A DNA stretch of 64,000 nucleotides from an uncultured Bacteroidales bacterium (GCA_900317955.1 ONIP01000005.1:1-64000); one strand, 5' to 3'; numbered from the stretch's first letter, positions 29,201-36,412 are shown. Notes: generated from the letters alone by a model not told the origin. A program made the numbers and translations.

Positions 29201-29465
29201 CTTTCACACCGTCAACAGTGGTGATGCAGATGCGACGCACCTGCCCGTCGACAAGCATCTCGCAGGCACCGCACTTGCCGATGCCGCAATTCAGGCTGCG
29301 GTTGCGCCCGTCTATACTGTGACTGTGTACAGGGTAGCCCGCCTGATGGAGGGCTGCGGCTATCGTATAGCCTTTCGGTGCCTTGACTGTAGTACCGTTG
29401 TAAAGGAATTCAACCGTCTCGCGCTGCGGGATGTCGAGAATGGGATGTGATTGTATTTTATACAT
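26238..29465 (-). CDS. Fused HcnABC-type amino-acid dehydrogenase: 2Fe-2S, pyridine-nucleotide reductase, 2x4Fe-4S, BFD-like 2Fe-2S and DAO domains
   Basis: Encodes 1075 aa, a single chain with the contents of three-subunit dehydrogenases (hydrogen cyanide synthase HcnABC, opine and hydroxyproline dehydrogenases). Residues ~15-95 are a 2Fe-2S domain with C60, C65, C68, C80. Residues ~115-420 are an FAD/NAD reductase fold (IIGAGPAGLAC at 120-130, TVGAGNIGYL at 267-276). Two 4Fe-4S sites follow: C462/C468/C471/C475 and C496/C499/C502/C506. A BFD-like domain holds C605, C607, C641, C646. From ~702 a DAO-type FAD oxidase begins with GGGIAGSALF and ends with GLCTGLRGHGFMLGQYLAKL. No signal peptide is present. 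By family it should oxidise an amine or amino acid (glycine, proline, sarcosine or an opine) and pass electrons through the clusters. The substrate is unknown; nearby kbl makes glycine a reasonable guess. Confidence 0.88.
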   Translation of the reverse strand: MYKIQSHPILDIPQRETVEFLYNGTTVKAPKGYTIAAALHQAGYPVHSHSIDGRNRSLNCGIGKCGACEMLVDGQVRRICITTVDGVKEVRSVTAHEDEWPEMRDHQPREVKIYKTQVAIIGAGPAGLACREQLNVFGISNLVIDNNSRVGGQFNMQTHQFFFFEKEKRFGGMRGFDIAKTLAGGDQEGILLNYTVWDLLEGGRVAIKNIVTGEVAYVDAEHLVVATGAVPFMPTFENDDVPGVYTAAVFQKMMNQEHTLLGKKVLTVGAGNIGYLTSYQGMQAGATIKAIIEAMPREGGFPVQANRVRRLGIPIMTGYTLVKAIPNADYTGVTGAVIAKCENFKAIPGTEQIIDDIDIINICTGLIPDNQLLVKGREVFGFNTYGAGDAIRIGEGTSAVLRGRQVAYEVAQAIGIRFNYDEYLDVSRQYIDSQQHPVRILEKPNLPSGERMKIKPFVQLDCLYGFACNPCSFSCPQGAITKPTTGSTPTVDYDKCIGCMQCVTNCPGLAIFGYDMQKGICFLPIEYKVEEGAEVYLVDNNGAKVGEGVVEMIIAKPNKTNLARVKVTQGGEPITDVKGFILKERYPEPLAMKPVHEVESETYVCHCEDIKLDRVLRVIGNRKTISVDELKHITRLGMGPCRGKRCIPRARQILRSYGIELVGDATPRAPLSNQVTLSDLYTPGTTECFVYPQSNGVKKEQVEVLIAGGGIAGSALFRYFSEAGKKPVMINYSRGASWRCIGGGRPAFSNPDIADIAVHNHEIFKKMQAEHNINYRTTHYVNLVHDDATYRSLDASRAWSDAYMVERKDFKKEISPLWDDSKNTYSHALITRDCWQATPGRVIDYIRWIGVQQGGSYFEDCELLHVQKVGGKYKALVRNHEGRYIEYTCDHFVNAMGWGAEKFIDQLDLDTGLYPVKHQAFITRRLPMMGPNGGPLDMVIDRRHYKGFSAVYGQQWGHTGQIIGCASPDTDAYEARQNIKYNSKEFLEIVSEVFAEWIPNLREVGFLAVWAGRYTEPRYIIDPEVGLCTGLRGHGFMLGQYLAKLYVDKYLGREVPSYMEDLKIGGKGLSENAFK

Positions 29466-29495
29466 AACGTACCGTTTTTAGGGATAAATCGGATG

Positions 29496-29563
29496 CAAAA
29501 ATACTTGTTTTTTTTCAATCACCGACAAAAAAAACACTATTATGAAAAAAATTAGTAAATTTG
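29496..29563. promoter_or_regulatory. Divergent -7-like elements between the fused dehydrogenase and the lipid kinase
   Basis: The minus strand reads TATTTTTG at 29496-29503, 30 bases upstream of the dehydrogenase start. The plus strand has TAAATTTG at 29556-29563, so the transcript toward the kinase ATG at 29573 would have almost no leader. Both fit TAnnTTTG; neither has a clear -33 element. Confidence 0.45.
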
Positions 29564-29572
29564 CAACCCGAA

Positions 29573-30556
29573 ATGAAACATCTATTTATCATAAACCCCT
29601 GTGCAGGCAAAGAGGACTCCACAACCGCCATCACCCAACAAGTGGAGGCCTACGCCACTCTGCACCCCGATTTCGACTACCAGCTATACGTAACCCAGTG
29701 CCCCGGCGATGCCACCCGTTGGGTAAGCCAATGGTGCGACAATCATCCCGACCAAGAGGCACGATTCTACGCCTGCGGCGGCGACGGCACACTCAACGAG
29801 GTTGTCAGCGGAGCCATCGGTCACACCGGCATCCAGGTCAGTTGCTACGCCTCCGGCAGCGGCAACGACTACATCAAATACTACGGCACACTGGAAGATT
29901 TCAACGACTTAGGACGCCTCGTAAACGGCACTCCCCATCCGGTGGACGTAATGAAAATTACCGCCGACAGTCTGAATGCTGATAAGTCCAACGATTCGCA
30001 ACACCTATTAACCGACAAACAAACCGACAACCGCTATAGCATCAACATTTGCAATTTTGGCTTCGACGCCATGGTATGCAAAACCGGCAACGACGTGCGC
30101 CGCAAACCCATCATCGGCGGCAAACACTCCTACACAACAGGCATCATCAAAAGCATCTTCACCTCGCGCAGCAACTATGTCCGCATGACCGTCGACGGTC
30201 AACCCTTCTACGACGGCAACATGCTGCTCTGCACCCTCGGCAACGGCCGCTACAACGGTGGCAAATACATGTGCGCCCCGCTCTCCCTCAACGACGACGG
30301 CCTCCTCGAAGTCAACCTTTTCAAACCCATGTCGCTCTTCAAATTCGCCTCCCTCATCAACGACTACAGCCAAGGCACTCACATCAACCGTCCCGACGTC
30401 AAAAAACTGATGCTCTACCGCCAAGCCACCCATGTCGAAATCTCCAGCCCTCACCCCTTCTGGTTAGTCATTGACGGCGAGATGCTCCATCACAGCCACT
30501 ACACAGTAGACAACCTCCCCCACGCAATATCCTTCGTCAGCCCCGCATACAACTGA
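29573..30556 (+). CDS. YegS/DgkB-family lipid (diacylglycerol) kinase
   Basis: Encodes 327 aa from ATG 29573; a TTG four codons upstream is possible but unnecessary. The diacylglycerol kinase catalytic domain shows IINPCAGKEDS at the N-terminus, the signature nucleotide loop CGGDGTLNEVVSG, then YASGSGNDYIKYYG and a C-terminal beta-sandwich with LCTLGNGRYNGGKYMCAP and DGLLEVNLF. Family members phosphorylate diacylglycerol or similar lipids at the inner membrane; exact substrate is not predictable. The gene is followed by a 750-base gene-free tract. Confidence 0.9.
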   Translation: MKHLFIINPCAGKEDSTTAITQQVEAYATLHPDFDYQLYVTQCPGDATRWVSQWCDNHPDQEARFYACGGDGTLNEVVSGAIGHTGIQVSCYASGSGNDYIKYYGTLEDFNDLGRLVNGTPHPVDVMKITADSLNADKSNDSQHLLTDKQTDNRYSINICNFGFDAMVCKTGNDVRRKPIIGGKHSYTTGIIKSIFTSRSNYVRMTVDGQPFYDGNMLLCTLGNGRYNGGKYMCAPLSLNDDGLLEVNLFKPMSLFKFASLINDYSQGTHINRPDVKKLMLYRQATHVEISSPHPFWLVIDGEMLHHSHYTVDNLPHAISFVSPAYN

Positions 30557-30604
30557 CACCCCACACATAAAGCCCTACACCCCCAGCAAACAACGGCTCC
30601 CCCA

Positions 30605-30714
30605 CAAAGAACTGACGAGCCAAACAAAAAAAGCTGACTCCCTCCTCGCAAAGACCTGACGCCCCACACACAAAGATCTGACGAACCCCTCGCAAAGAAC
30701 TGACGAGCCCCCAC
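30605..30714. repeat. Degenerate 22-bp tandem repeat
   Basis: CAAAGANCTGACG-type units begin at 30605, 30627 (degenerate), 30649, 30671 and 30693, exactly 22 bases apart. The variable remainder is C-rich. The period is not a multiple of three, so this is not coding. The rest of the gap 30557-31308 shows no convincing gene. It contains A-rich sequence and a short open stretch (30981-31220) that may be a gene remnant. Confidence 0.65.
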
Positions 30715-31308
30715 CCCGAACAAAACCCATCAAAAGGCCTTCCCCACCAAGAAGGCCCAATCTCTCATCGCCTCAAAAAAACTCATACAACACTTGACCC
30801 CAAATTGCTTTCCACTGCAAAAATGAAATACAAAAGCGGAATAACAGTAATATCAATGCAAAAAGACACAAGAAAAACAAAAAGCACCAACACCCAGCCC
30901 CAGTTCTGGGTACAAAAAAAAGAAGAGAGTCAAATGGCTACTTCTTTTTACTTCCCCGAAACAGTCATTTCTATGTGTAGGTTGCCTCCCTACGGTCGGC
31001 AGCCTCCAACTCAAGTCCTGTTTTTCTCTTAGGTTTCGATTCTTTGCTTGGTGAAGTGTGGATAGGGGAGGGCAGTTTGATGGATCATAGCGCCAGTGGT
31101 GTAGGTCTTGGATTATTCGTTGGTTGGCGAGATAGGGCCAGTTTCCTTTATGAATTGGGCATTGACGAGAGTTCATCATTTGAATTGATGCACCTGCCTT
31201 CATTCACCACGAGACTATAGGATATTTCCGAAGAGACTTTGGGTCGATTGAATAACGTGTATTCAGGATAGACTGCATGATCATTAATGGAATTCAATGC
31301 CTGTTCAG

Positions 31309-32016
31309 TTATTTGCATTGTTTCAAAACATCCTCCAACTGAAACTCACCAGAAGTGTTATCTCTTTCCACAGTAAGGACGAAAAACGGCAGGCATTCCA
31401 AACAATACTCTGACTTGACAGGCATCTTGTCAAAAGACACATTCTCCTTCCTTATTCCGAGAGGGGATTGAACAATGTCATTCACCAAAGCCCGTTCCAT
31501 CAGCCTTTCTCTTTCTGATAATCGTTCACCAATCTCTCTCTTTTGTCTGATTTTTGCAACCTCTTCTGTAGAAGGTTTTTTTGTAGTAGCTATTGCACAC
31601 AACTTATAGTTGTCTATAGAAAATCCTTCAATACAATTTAATATTGATAGCAATCTCAATTCGCTAGCTTTTAGCTGAGACGGTGCCTTGTTAATGGCCT
31701 TCCCTATTGAAGATTTCAACTCTATCAGCACTAAATATTTAGTCCCGTCACACTCGGTAATCACTATGCTGTCACACGCCTCGTTCAAACGGGGAGAGCT
31801 GTCCCCCTTGTACGAGTTGTTAGCGTTGCCCAACAGTTGTTCCTGAATGACGATGCAATCGCCCTCATGCCTCAGCGATAATGATTCTATGCACCCATTC
31901 CCTTTGTCTTTATTGTTTTTTTCAACTATAGTAAAAGTAGCCTCTTTCTCCAAATTAATTAGACCTGGAGCGAACACTTGTGTCAGTTTGTCGTAAAATT
32001 CATCTATCGTCATCAC
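31309..32016 (-). CDS. Predicted PD-(D/E)xK-type nuclease partner of an AAA ATPase
   Basis: Encodes 235 aa with no family recognised outright. Asp82 (EACDSIVITE) is followed 17 residues later by ELK (Glu99, Lys101) in YLVLIELKSS. A helix then carries SQLKASELRLL, with Gln114 and Lys116. This D-x16-E-x-K arrangement plus a Q/K-bearing helix is the core pattern of PD-(D/E)xK nucleases. There is no signal peptide or TM segment, and a charged region lies at 150-175. Its start overlaps the end of the upstream ATPase gene by 17 bases, so the two are translationally coupled and surely act together. Nuclease function is inferred from the motif only. Confidence 0.7.
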   Translation of the reverse strand: MMTIDEFYDKLTQVFAPGLINLEKEATFTIVEKNNKDKGNGCIESLSLRHEGDCIVIQEQLLGNANNSYKGDSSPRLNEACDSIVITECDGTKYLVLIELKSSIGKAINKAPSQLKASELRLLSILNCIEGFSIDNYKLCAIATTKKPSTEEVAKIRQKREIGERLSERERLMERALVNDIVQSPLGIRKENVSFDKMPVKSEYCLECLPFFVLTVERDNTSGEFQLEDVLKQCK

Positions 32017-33301
32017 CAGTTAATGTTGCCAGTTCACTGTCAAAGTTGATTTGATTCTCTATTACTTTTCTGAAACTGTCAAAAGGCACACCCTCTTCCA
32101 AATCTTGTTCCTGAATTATAACATGCCCTCTTTCTTCTGAGTAGTCGAAAAAGTATGCTTTCACATCTGCAGGATTGATGGTTTGCCGTTTGTTGGAAGC
32201 GAATCGGCTTTTATCAAACTCTTCTGGCATTGTTTTTTGCAGCTTGTATAGCTTTATCAGCTGGTTGATTCGTGAGAGGAAATAATCGCTGTGTGTGGTA
32301 ATCTGAAAGAATGTCCCTTTCTTCACACAGGAAGCTATCAAATCCGCTATGCCGTACTGCATGCTGGGGTGTGCATGGGCTTCCGGCTCTTCCATGCAAA
32401 TCGAACAGATATCACCAAGATGGGACAGGTTCTGTATCCATAGCAAGATGGGGCTTAATTCCCTAACAGACGATGCCGCCGCACTGATGGGGATTTTCTT
32501 GCCATTCTGCAGCACTAATAGCGTCTCGTTATTTTCTGTATTAATAGTCCCATGAATCAATCTCCTTATTTGTGACAAGAAAAATTGATTGTCCTGTTTC
32601 CCCACATCAAGCCTGTTTGGGAATAATTTTATGAGGTCGTAGTCATTAAGAAATTTGTCGTACATTCCCGTGTTGCTGACCATCTTTTGTACGCTAAAAG
32701 AATTACCGATAAGAGATGTTCTGCCTGGAGGCATCAGGAATGCAAAAGCAAAGCCGTTCCCAAGAATCAGGCGCGAAAGATACTGCGAGACGAAACGGGA
32801 AATTGCATCCACTTTTTCATCATCTTTTTTATTATGGAAGATATTTGTTTGTCCTGCTATTCCGTTTATTTCAATTTGTATTGTCTGAAATGTAAGGATG
32901 GAGTTTATCTCGTTTTTCTGGGTTTCAGGAATCCTTGCTACAACATTTATTGAGTCATCAATGTCCTCACGGAAATGGAAATCTACGGCACAGTTAATGC
33001 TTGGGTGTGCAAGTAGTTTGCCCAAAAAACTTTTCGCATCAATAGCCATCCAAGTTCTGAGTTCAGAAATTGTGAAACTAAAGGTGAGCTGGTTCTCTTT
33101 CCAAACCTTTCCTTCTATTTTCCTGGGCAGAAAGCGCTTAAGTCCATTGTTGCCAAAGAAATCAAACACATAGTATGAAAGAAAGTTCACATAACTTTTC
33201 CCCAGTCCGGATTCTCCAGTGAACAGCATTAGCGGAGCCAACGCAATGTCGGCATCTTTTATTGGTCCTAACTCTGTGATGTGTATCTTGACATCATTCA
33301 T
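32000..33301 (-). CDS. AAA (AAA_15/OLD-like, ABC-type) ATPase of a two-gene system
   Basis: Encodes 433 aa from ATG 33301; a longer reading from 33349 only adds a basic, AT-rich tail. Seen: LGPIKDADIALAPLMLFTGESGLGKS with Walker A G29-S36; an ABC-like signature region AAASSVRELSPILLW; Walker B CMEEPEAHAHP with catalytic Glu; and the switch His in ITTHSDYFLSRINQLI. This is the pattern of RecF/OLD-type AAA ATPases that power defence systems and DNA-repair factors. No Toprim domain is present, so the nuclease activity would be supplied by the overlapping downstream gene. Composition is AT-rich compared with the housekeeping genes either side, and the next neighbour is a toxin-antitoxin pair. This suggests a defence island. 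Confidence 0.85.
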   Translation of the reverse strand: MNDVKIHITELGPIKDADIALAPLMLFTGESGLGKSYVNFLSYYVFDFFGNNGLKRFLPRKIEGKVWKENQLTFSFTISELRTWMAIDAKSFLGKLLAHPSINCAVDFHFREDIDDSINVVARIPETQKNEINSILTFQTIQIEINGIAGQTNIFHNKKDDEKVDAISRFVSQYLSRLILGNGFAFAFLMPPGRTSLIGNSFSVQKMVSNTGMYDKFLNDYDLIKLFPNRLDVGKQDNQFFLSQIRRLIHGTINTENNETLLVLQNGKKIPISAAASSVRELSPILLWIQNLSHLGDICSICMEEPEAHAHPSMQYGIADLIASCVKKGTFFQITTHSDYFLSRINQLIKLYKLQKTMPEEFDKSRFASNKRQTINPADVKAYFFDYSEERGHVIIQEQDLEEGVPFDSFRKVIENQINFDSELATLTGDDDR

Positions 33302-33480
33302 ATTGAAAATAATATATATGCGTTTTTTGAAATAACGTATATGGGCCACTATTTATTGTATAATTAGGAAATAAAAAATAAGATAGAATCAAACATCAAG
33401 TGCAACAGCGTAGTATGTGCTGATAGAATCTGGTGGGTAACTGATAAGAGATTGTGCAATCAAATAAGGTGTGAGAACCC

Positions 33481-33562
33481 AGTTGGGGCGGATTTGCAAT
33501 CTGCCCCAATTGTATGGTGGGTTTGTAACCCACAGCGAACAAGAGTATGTGTTGCTTATGGA
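33481..33562. repeat. 82-bp double-hairpin direct repeat, left copy
   Basis: Two dyads: TTGGGGCGGATT/AATCTGCCCCAA with loop TGC (33483-33509; one G-T pair) and GTGGGTT/AACCCAC with loop TGT (33517-33533). The same 82 bases recur at 34537-34618 with three differences. The remainder of the gap 33302-33896 is AT-rich and holds only the promoter motif noted next. Confidence 0.85.
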
Positions 33563-33775
33563 AAGATATATGTATGTAAGGTACCTGGTTTCTCTGCATT
33601 TCCACCCACTAATGTTACGGACCCATACAAGTCAGAACGTCTCTAATGCTGGTAAAATAACTGCATCATCCGGAGCGTTTTTATGAAGAAACATACAATA
33701 ATAAACAGGCAAATAAGTAACGCCTTCGACCCAGAAAATATTTGGACTTTTCTTCTCCGAAACAAAAAATCTTAC

Positions 33776-33783
33776 TATCTTTG
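33776..33783 (+). promoter_or_regulatory. Bacteroidota -7 element for the toxin-antitoxin operon
   Basis: TATCTTTG, 113 bases before the antitoxin ATG. The long leader between it and the start leaves room for autoregulation by the antitoxin. No specific operator was identified. Confidence 0.5.
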
Positions 33784-33896
33784 CACAACGGTGTTGCACT
33801 TCGAGGTTGAATCTATAAGAACCTCTTTTTTATTTGTAGCACAATAAAAAAGAAAGGCGAACGTTATTATGATTGAAATCTTATAAAAATAGAATT

Positions 33897-34103
33897 ATGG
33901 CAACAATAACACTAGAATACGATGGACGCAACCGTGCAATCAAGCAGTTGATTGAGGTGCTGATTACTTTGGGTGCTAAAGAAGCCGTATCCGATAGCGA
34001 AGAGAAGACACAAAAAAAGATGGTGAAAGAAAGTCTCACCACAGCCTTCGATGAACTTCATTCCGGCAAAGCACATAAAAACGCTCGAAAACTCTTTGCA
34101 TAA
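33897..34103 (+). CDS. Antitoxin of a RelE-type toxin-antitoxin pair
   Basis: Encodes 68 aa from ATG 33897; a TTG at 33873 is less likely. The sequence begins MATITLEYDGRNRAIKQLIEVLITLGAKE and continues with a charged helix ending SGKAHKNARKLFA. Short, charged, lacking membrane segments and with its stop overlapping the toxin start (TAATG), it has the size and position of a type II antitoxin. Such proteins wrap and inhibit the RelE toxin and often repress their own promoter. The DNA-binding fold is not recognisable by eye. Confidence 0.8.
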   Translation: MATITLEYDGRNRAIKQLIEVLITLGAKEAVSDSEEKTQKKMVKESLTTAFDELHSGKAHKNARKLFA

Positions 34104-34450
34104 TGGTCACCTTCGATTATTTGCCCGAGTTTGAGCGTCGGGCAAAAGTGTTGGCCAAGAAATACCGCTCGTTTGTTGACGACTACAACGCGTTTCTTGA
34201 TGAATTGGAGCGCAACCCTTTCAGCGGTACTCCGCTTGGTGGTAACACCTATAAACACCGAATGGCCATTGCCTCGAAAGGCAAGGGCAAAAGCGGTGGA
34301 GCAAGGGTTATCACATATAATGTACAGCAGACGGAAAGTGATATAACGATTACACTGATTTCAATTTATGACAAGTCCGAGATAAGTAATGTGACCGACA
34401 CCTACCTGCGCCAGTTGGTAAAGGAAATCGAGTGCAAGAAAAAGGATTAA
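34103..34450 (+). CDS. RelE/ParE-family toxin
   Basis: Encodes 115 aa. The RelE-like signature is clear: FERRAKVLAKKYRSFVDDYNAFLDEL, then NPFSGTPLGG, then a conserved MAIASKGKGKSGGARVITY strand and ISIYDKSEISNV before the last helix. This subgroup typically cleaves mRNA at the ribosome. The start codon overlaps the antitoxin stop by one base, giving coupled translation. The two-gene unit lies exactly between two 82-bp direct repeats. Confidence 0.9.
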   Translation: MVTFDYLPEFERRAKVLAKKYRSFVDDYNAFLDELERNPFSGTPLGGNTYKHRMAIASKGKGKSGGARVITYNVQQTESDITITLISIYDKSEISNVTDTYLRQLVKEIECKKKD

Positions 34451-34536
34451 GCGTATCCACATATAGGCAACAACAAAGTCAGTATGTGGACGTTTTACAT
34501 AGTGTTATTGTTGCATAATCAAGAAATATAAACACT

Positions 34537-34618
34537 AGTTGGGGCGGATTTGCAATCCGCCCCAATTGTATGGTGGGTTTGTAACCCACAGCAAACAAGA
34601 GTATGTGTTGCTCATGGA
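34537..34618. repeat. 82-bp double-hairpin direct repeat, right copy
   Basis: Same orientation as 33481-33562. Here the first dyad is perfect (TTGGGGCGGATT/AATCCGCCCCAA, 34539-34565) and the second is GTGGGTT/AACCCAC (34573-34589). The copies enclose the toxin-antitoxin operon. The rest of the gap 34451-34820 has no recognisable gene. Confidence 0.85.
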
Positions 34619-34820
34619 TTACCAATCATGAGCGGTCGAAAGATACAGGATTAACATGCAGTCGTTGATAATAAGCAGTTAGATGGAATGCAAACAAGAG
34701 GGATGTAGACGTTAATAGAAGAAACGTCCAACAATCGTGCAATTAAAAGACACGATTGTTAGCTGGTGCATAAATCACTTTGGGAAAGTGCAGCTAAGAA
34801 GGGGACTCAGATAGTGGAAA

Positions 34821-36035
34821 TTAGACCTTGGACTTGCGGACGGCAAATAGTACTGCCAGTGAGCTTAGAGCCATTACCAGAAGGGTGGTGAGGAGGAAAT
34901 CAATACCACGCATGGCTACAGGGAATGCGGAGACGACGAAGTTGCTGCCCATCTTGACGATGCCAAAATGCTGCTGGAGGAAACAGACGACGAAGCCAAC
35001 TACCAAGCCCGCCATCACACCCATGGCAGAAATCATTACTCCCTCGATTCGGAAGATGCGGCGCACCGCCTTCCCCTCCATACCCATGGCACGAAGAGTG
35101 GCAATGTCATGCCGTTTGTCCATCATCAAGAGCGAGAGGGATGCCACAAGGTTGAGGGTGGAGATGAGGACGATAAGGGCAAGGATGAGGTAGATGCCCA
35201 GCCGCTCGCTACGAAACACTTTGTAGTAGATAGGTTGCTGCTCGAAACGGTCGAGGACTTTGAAGTTGTCGCCCAACAAACTGCGAACCTGCTTTTTGAC
35301 ATGGTCTACATTGGCTTCAGGAGTGAGAGATATGCATAGTTGCGTACACTCGTCCGGGCTATACCCCATTAGAGAGCGGACGAAGTCGATGTGCGCCACT
35401 ACATAGCGGTTGTCGATATCCTGCTGGATATAGAAATTGCCGCCAGGCAGGGCGTAGCCTGTATTGAAGGCTTGCTGGGGAATTAGGCCGATGCCTGCAC
35501 CCCTTTTGGGGATGTGAACTGCAACGGGAACGTTGGACATCTGGCGAACGCCAAGATTGTAGTATACCTCGGCACCCATAAGGAGGTAGTCGACCTCGGT
35601 GGTGTCGTCGAGCCGCTCATGGAGGAGGTATACGCCCTCATGGAGGAGGGTGTCGAGTCCGGTGATGCGGGCATACTGGTTGTCGACGCCACGAAGGGTG
35701 ACGATGGCTTCGTTGTGGCGGTAGGTCATCCAGGCGTTCTCTTCTACCACGCAGCCGACGGCTTGCACTCCCGGCAACTGAGAGAGGGCCTCACAGTCAA
35801 ATTGGGCAGTATGGAATGTCTTGCCCTTGGTGGGTTGTACCATCAGATGAGGGTCGAAGGTGTTGAAAAGGGTCTGGGTCAGTTGGCCGATGCCGTTGTA
35901 GACACTCAGCACGACGATGAGCGCCATGGTGCTTACCGCGATGCCGATAAGTGAAATCCAGGAAATGAGATTGACCACAGTGCGCTGCTTGCGCGAGAAG
36001 AAGTAGCGCCGTGCTATGAACCAGACGCCACGCAT
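34821..36035 (-). CDS. Lipoprotein-releasing ABC permease (LolC/LolE-like, FtsX family)
   Basis: Encodes 404 aa. Topology is one N-terminal TM (about 22-46, NLISWISLIGIAVSTMALIVV), a large periplasmic MacB-type domain (47-270) and three C-terminal TMs. The sequence FARRYFFSRK-like start and the FtsX core 'ALIVLISTLNLVASLSLLMMDKRHDIATLRAMG' are typical for LolC/LolE, which detach lipoproteins from the inner membrane for transport to the outer membrane. The matching ATPase LolD is not adjacent. The start codon shares one base with the rbfA stop (TGATG), so the two genes are coupled; rbfA-lolE adjacency is common in Bacteroidales. Confidence 0.9.
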   Translation of the reverse strand: MRGVWFIARRYFFSRKQRTVVNLISWISLIGIAVSTMALIVVLSVYNGIGQLTQTLFNTFDPHLMVQPTKGKTFHTAQFDCEALSQLPGVQAVGCVVEENAWMTYRHNEAIVTLRGVDNQYARITGLDTLLHEGVYLLHERLDDTTEVDYLLMGAEVYYNLGVRQMSNVPVAVHIPKRGAGIGLIPQQAFNTGYALPGGNFYIQQDIDNRYVVAHIDFVRSLMGYSPDECTQLCISLTPEANVDHVKKQVRSLLGDNFKVLDRFEQQPIYYKVFRSERLGIYLILALIVLISTLNLVASLSLLMMDKRHDIATLRAMGMEGKAVRRIFRIEGVMISAMGVMAGLVVGFVVCFLQQHFGIVKMGSNFVVSAFPVAMRGIDFLLTTLLVMALSSLAVLFAVRKSKV

Positions 36036-36412
36036 CAGCTTTTCAGCAACTGGTCGATATGCTCGGCATAGTCGAGCGAGTCGTCAAGATAATATTCGAG
36101 ACGTGGGATGATGCGGAGTTGTTTGCCTTCGCGCATGGCAAGGCGGCGGCGGATGTCGGCGCTGTAGGTGAGGATGGCATCGATGAGACCTTGCTTGGTG
36201 GCGGGCTGGGGCTGCCCCCCTTTGGCGTCGGGTATGACACCTATAGGCATGATGCTTACATGTACGCGGGCGATGGAGAGGTCAGGACTTATGCGCACTC
36301 CGGTAACGGTGATGAGCGAGTTGCCCAGCACAGGTTTCATTTCGGTGAGGAAGATTTCGCCGAGGTCCTGTTGAATAAGACGGGATATTTTGTTTTGACG
36401 GGTGGTCTGCAT
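36035..36412 (-). CDS. rbfA: 30S ribosome-binding factor A
   Basis: Encodes 125 aa. RbfA is a small KH-fold protein that aids 16S rRNA 5'-end maturation and 30S assembly, and is needed in the cold. Visible are the family features: N-terminal KISRLIQQDLGEIFL, the strand ITVTGVRISPDLSIARVHVSIM, and the C-terminal IRRRLAMREGKQLRIIPRLEYYLDDSLDYAEHIDQLL. Length is normal. It overlaps the LolE-like gene by one base. Confidence 0.95.
   Translation of the reverse strand: MQTTRQNKISRLIQQDLGEIFLTEMKPVLGNSLITVTGVRISPDLSIARVHVSIMPIGVIPDAKGGQPQPATKQGLIDAILTYSADIRRRLAMREGKQLRIIPRLEYYLDDSLDYAEHIDQLLKS

Noticed and set aside
30853..31203. Minus-strand open frame of 116 codons downstream of the two-gene system
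   Set aside because: Translation is rich in His, Gln, Phe and Cys with no fold features, begins in repeat-like sequence and has no start context.
33897..34450. Reading of the TA pair as a ParDE plasmid-stability unit
   Set aside because: The toxin's SKGKGKSGGARVI strand and YDKSE motif are those of the RelE mRNA-interferase branch rather than ParE.
34821..36035. Reading of the FtsX-type permease as a MacB antibiotic exporter
   Set aside because: The topology fits both, but the length (404 aa), the N-terminal region and coupling to rbfA fit LolC/LolE better; no MacB ATPase is fused or adjacent.
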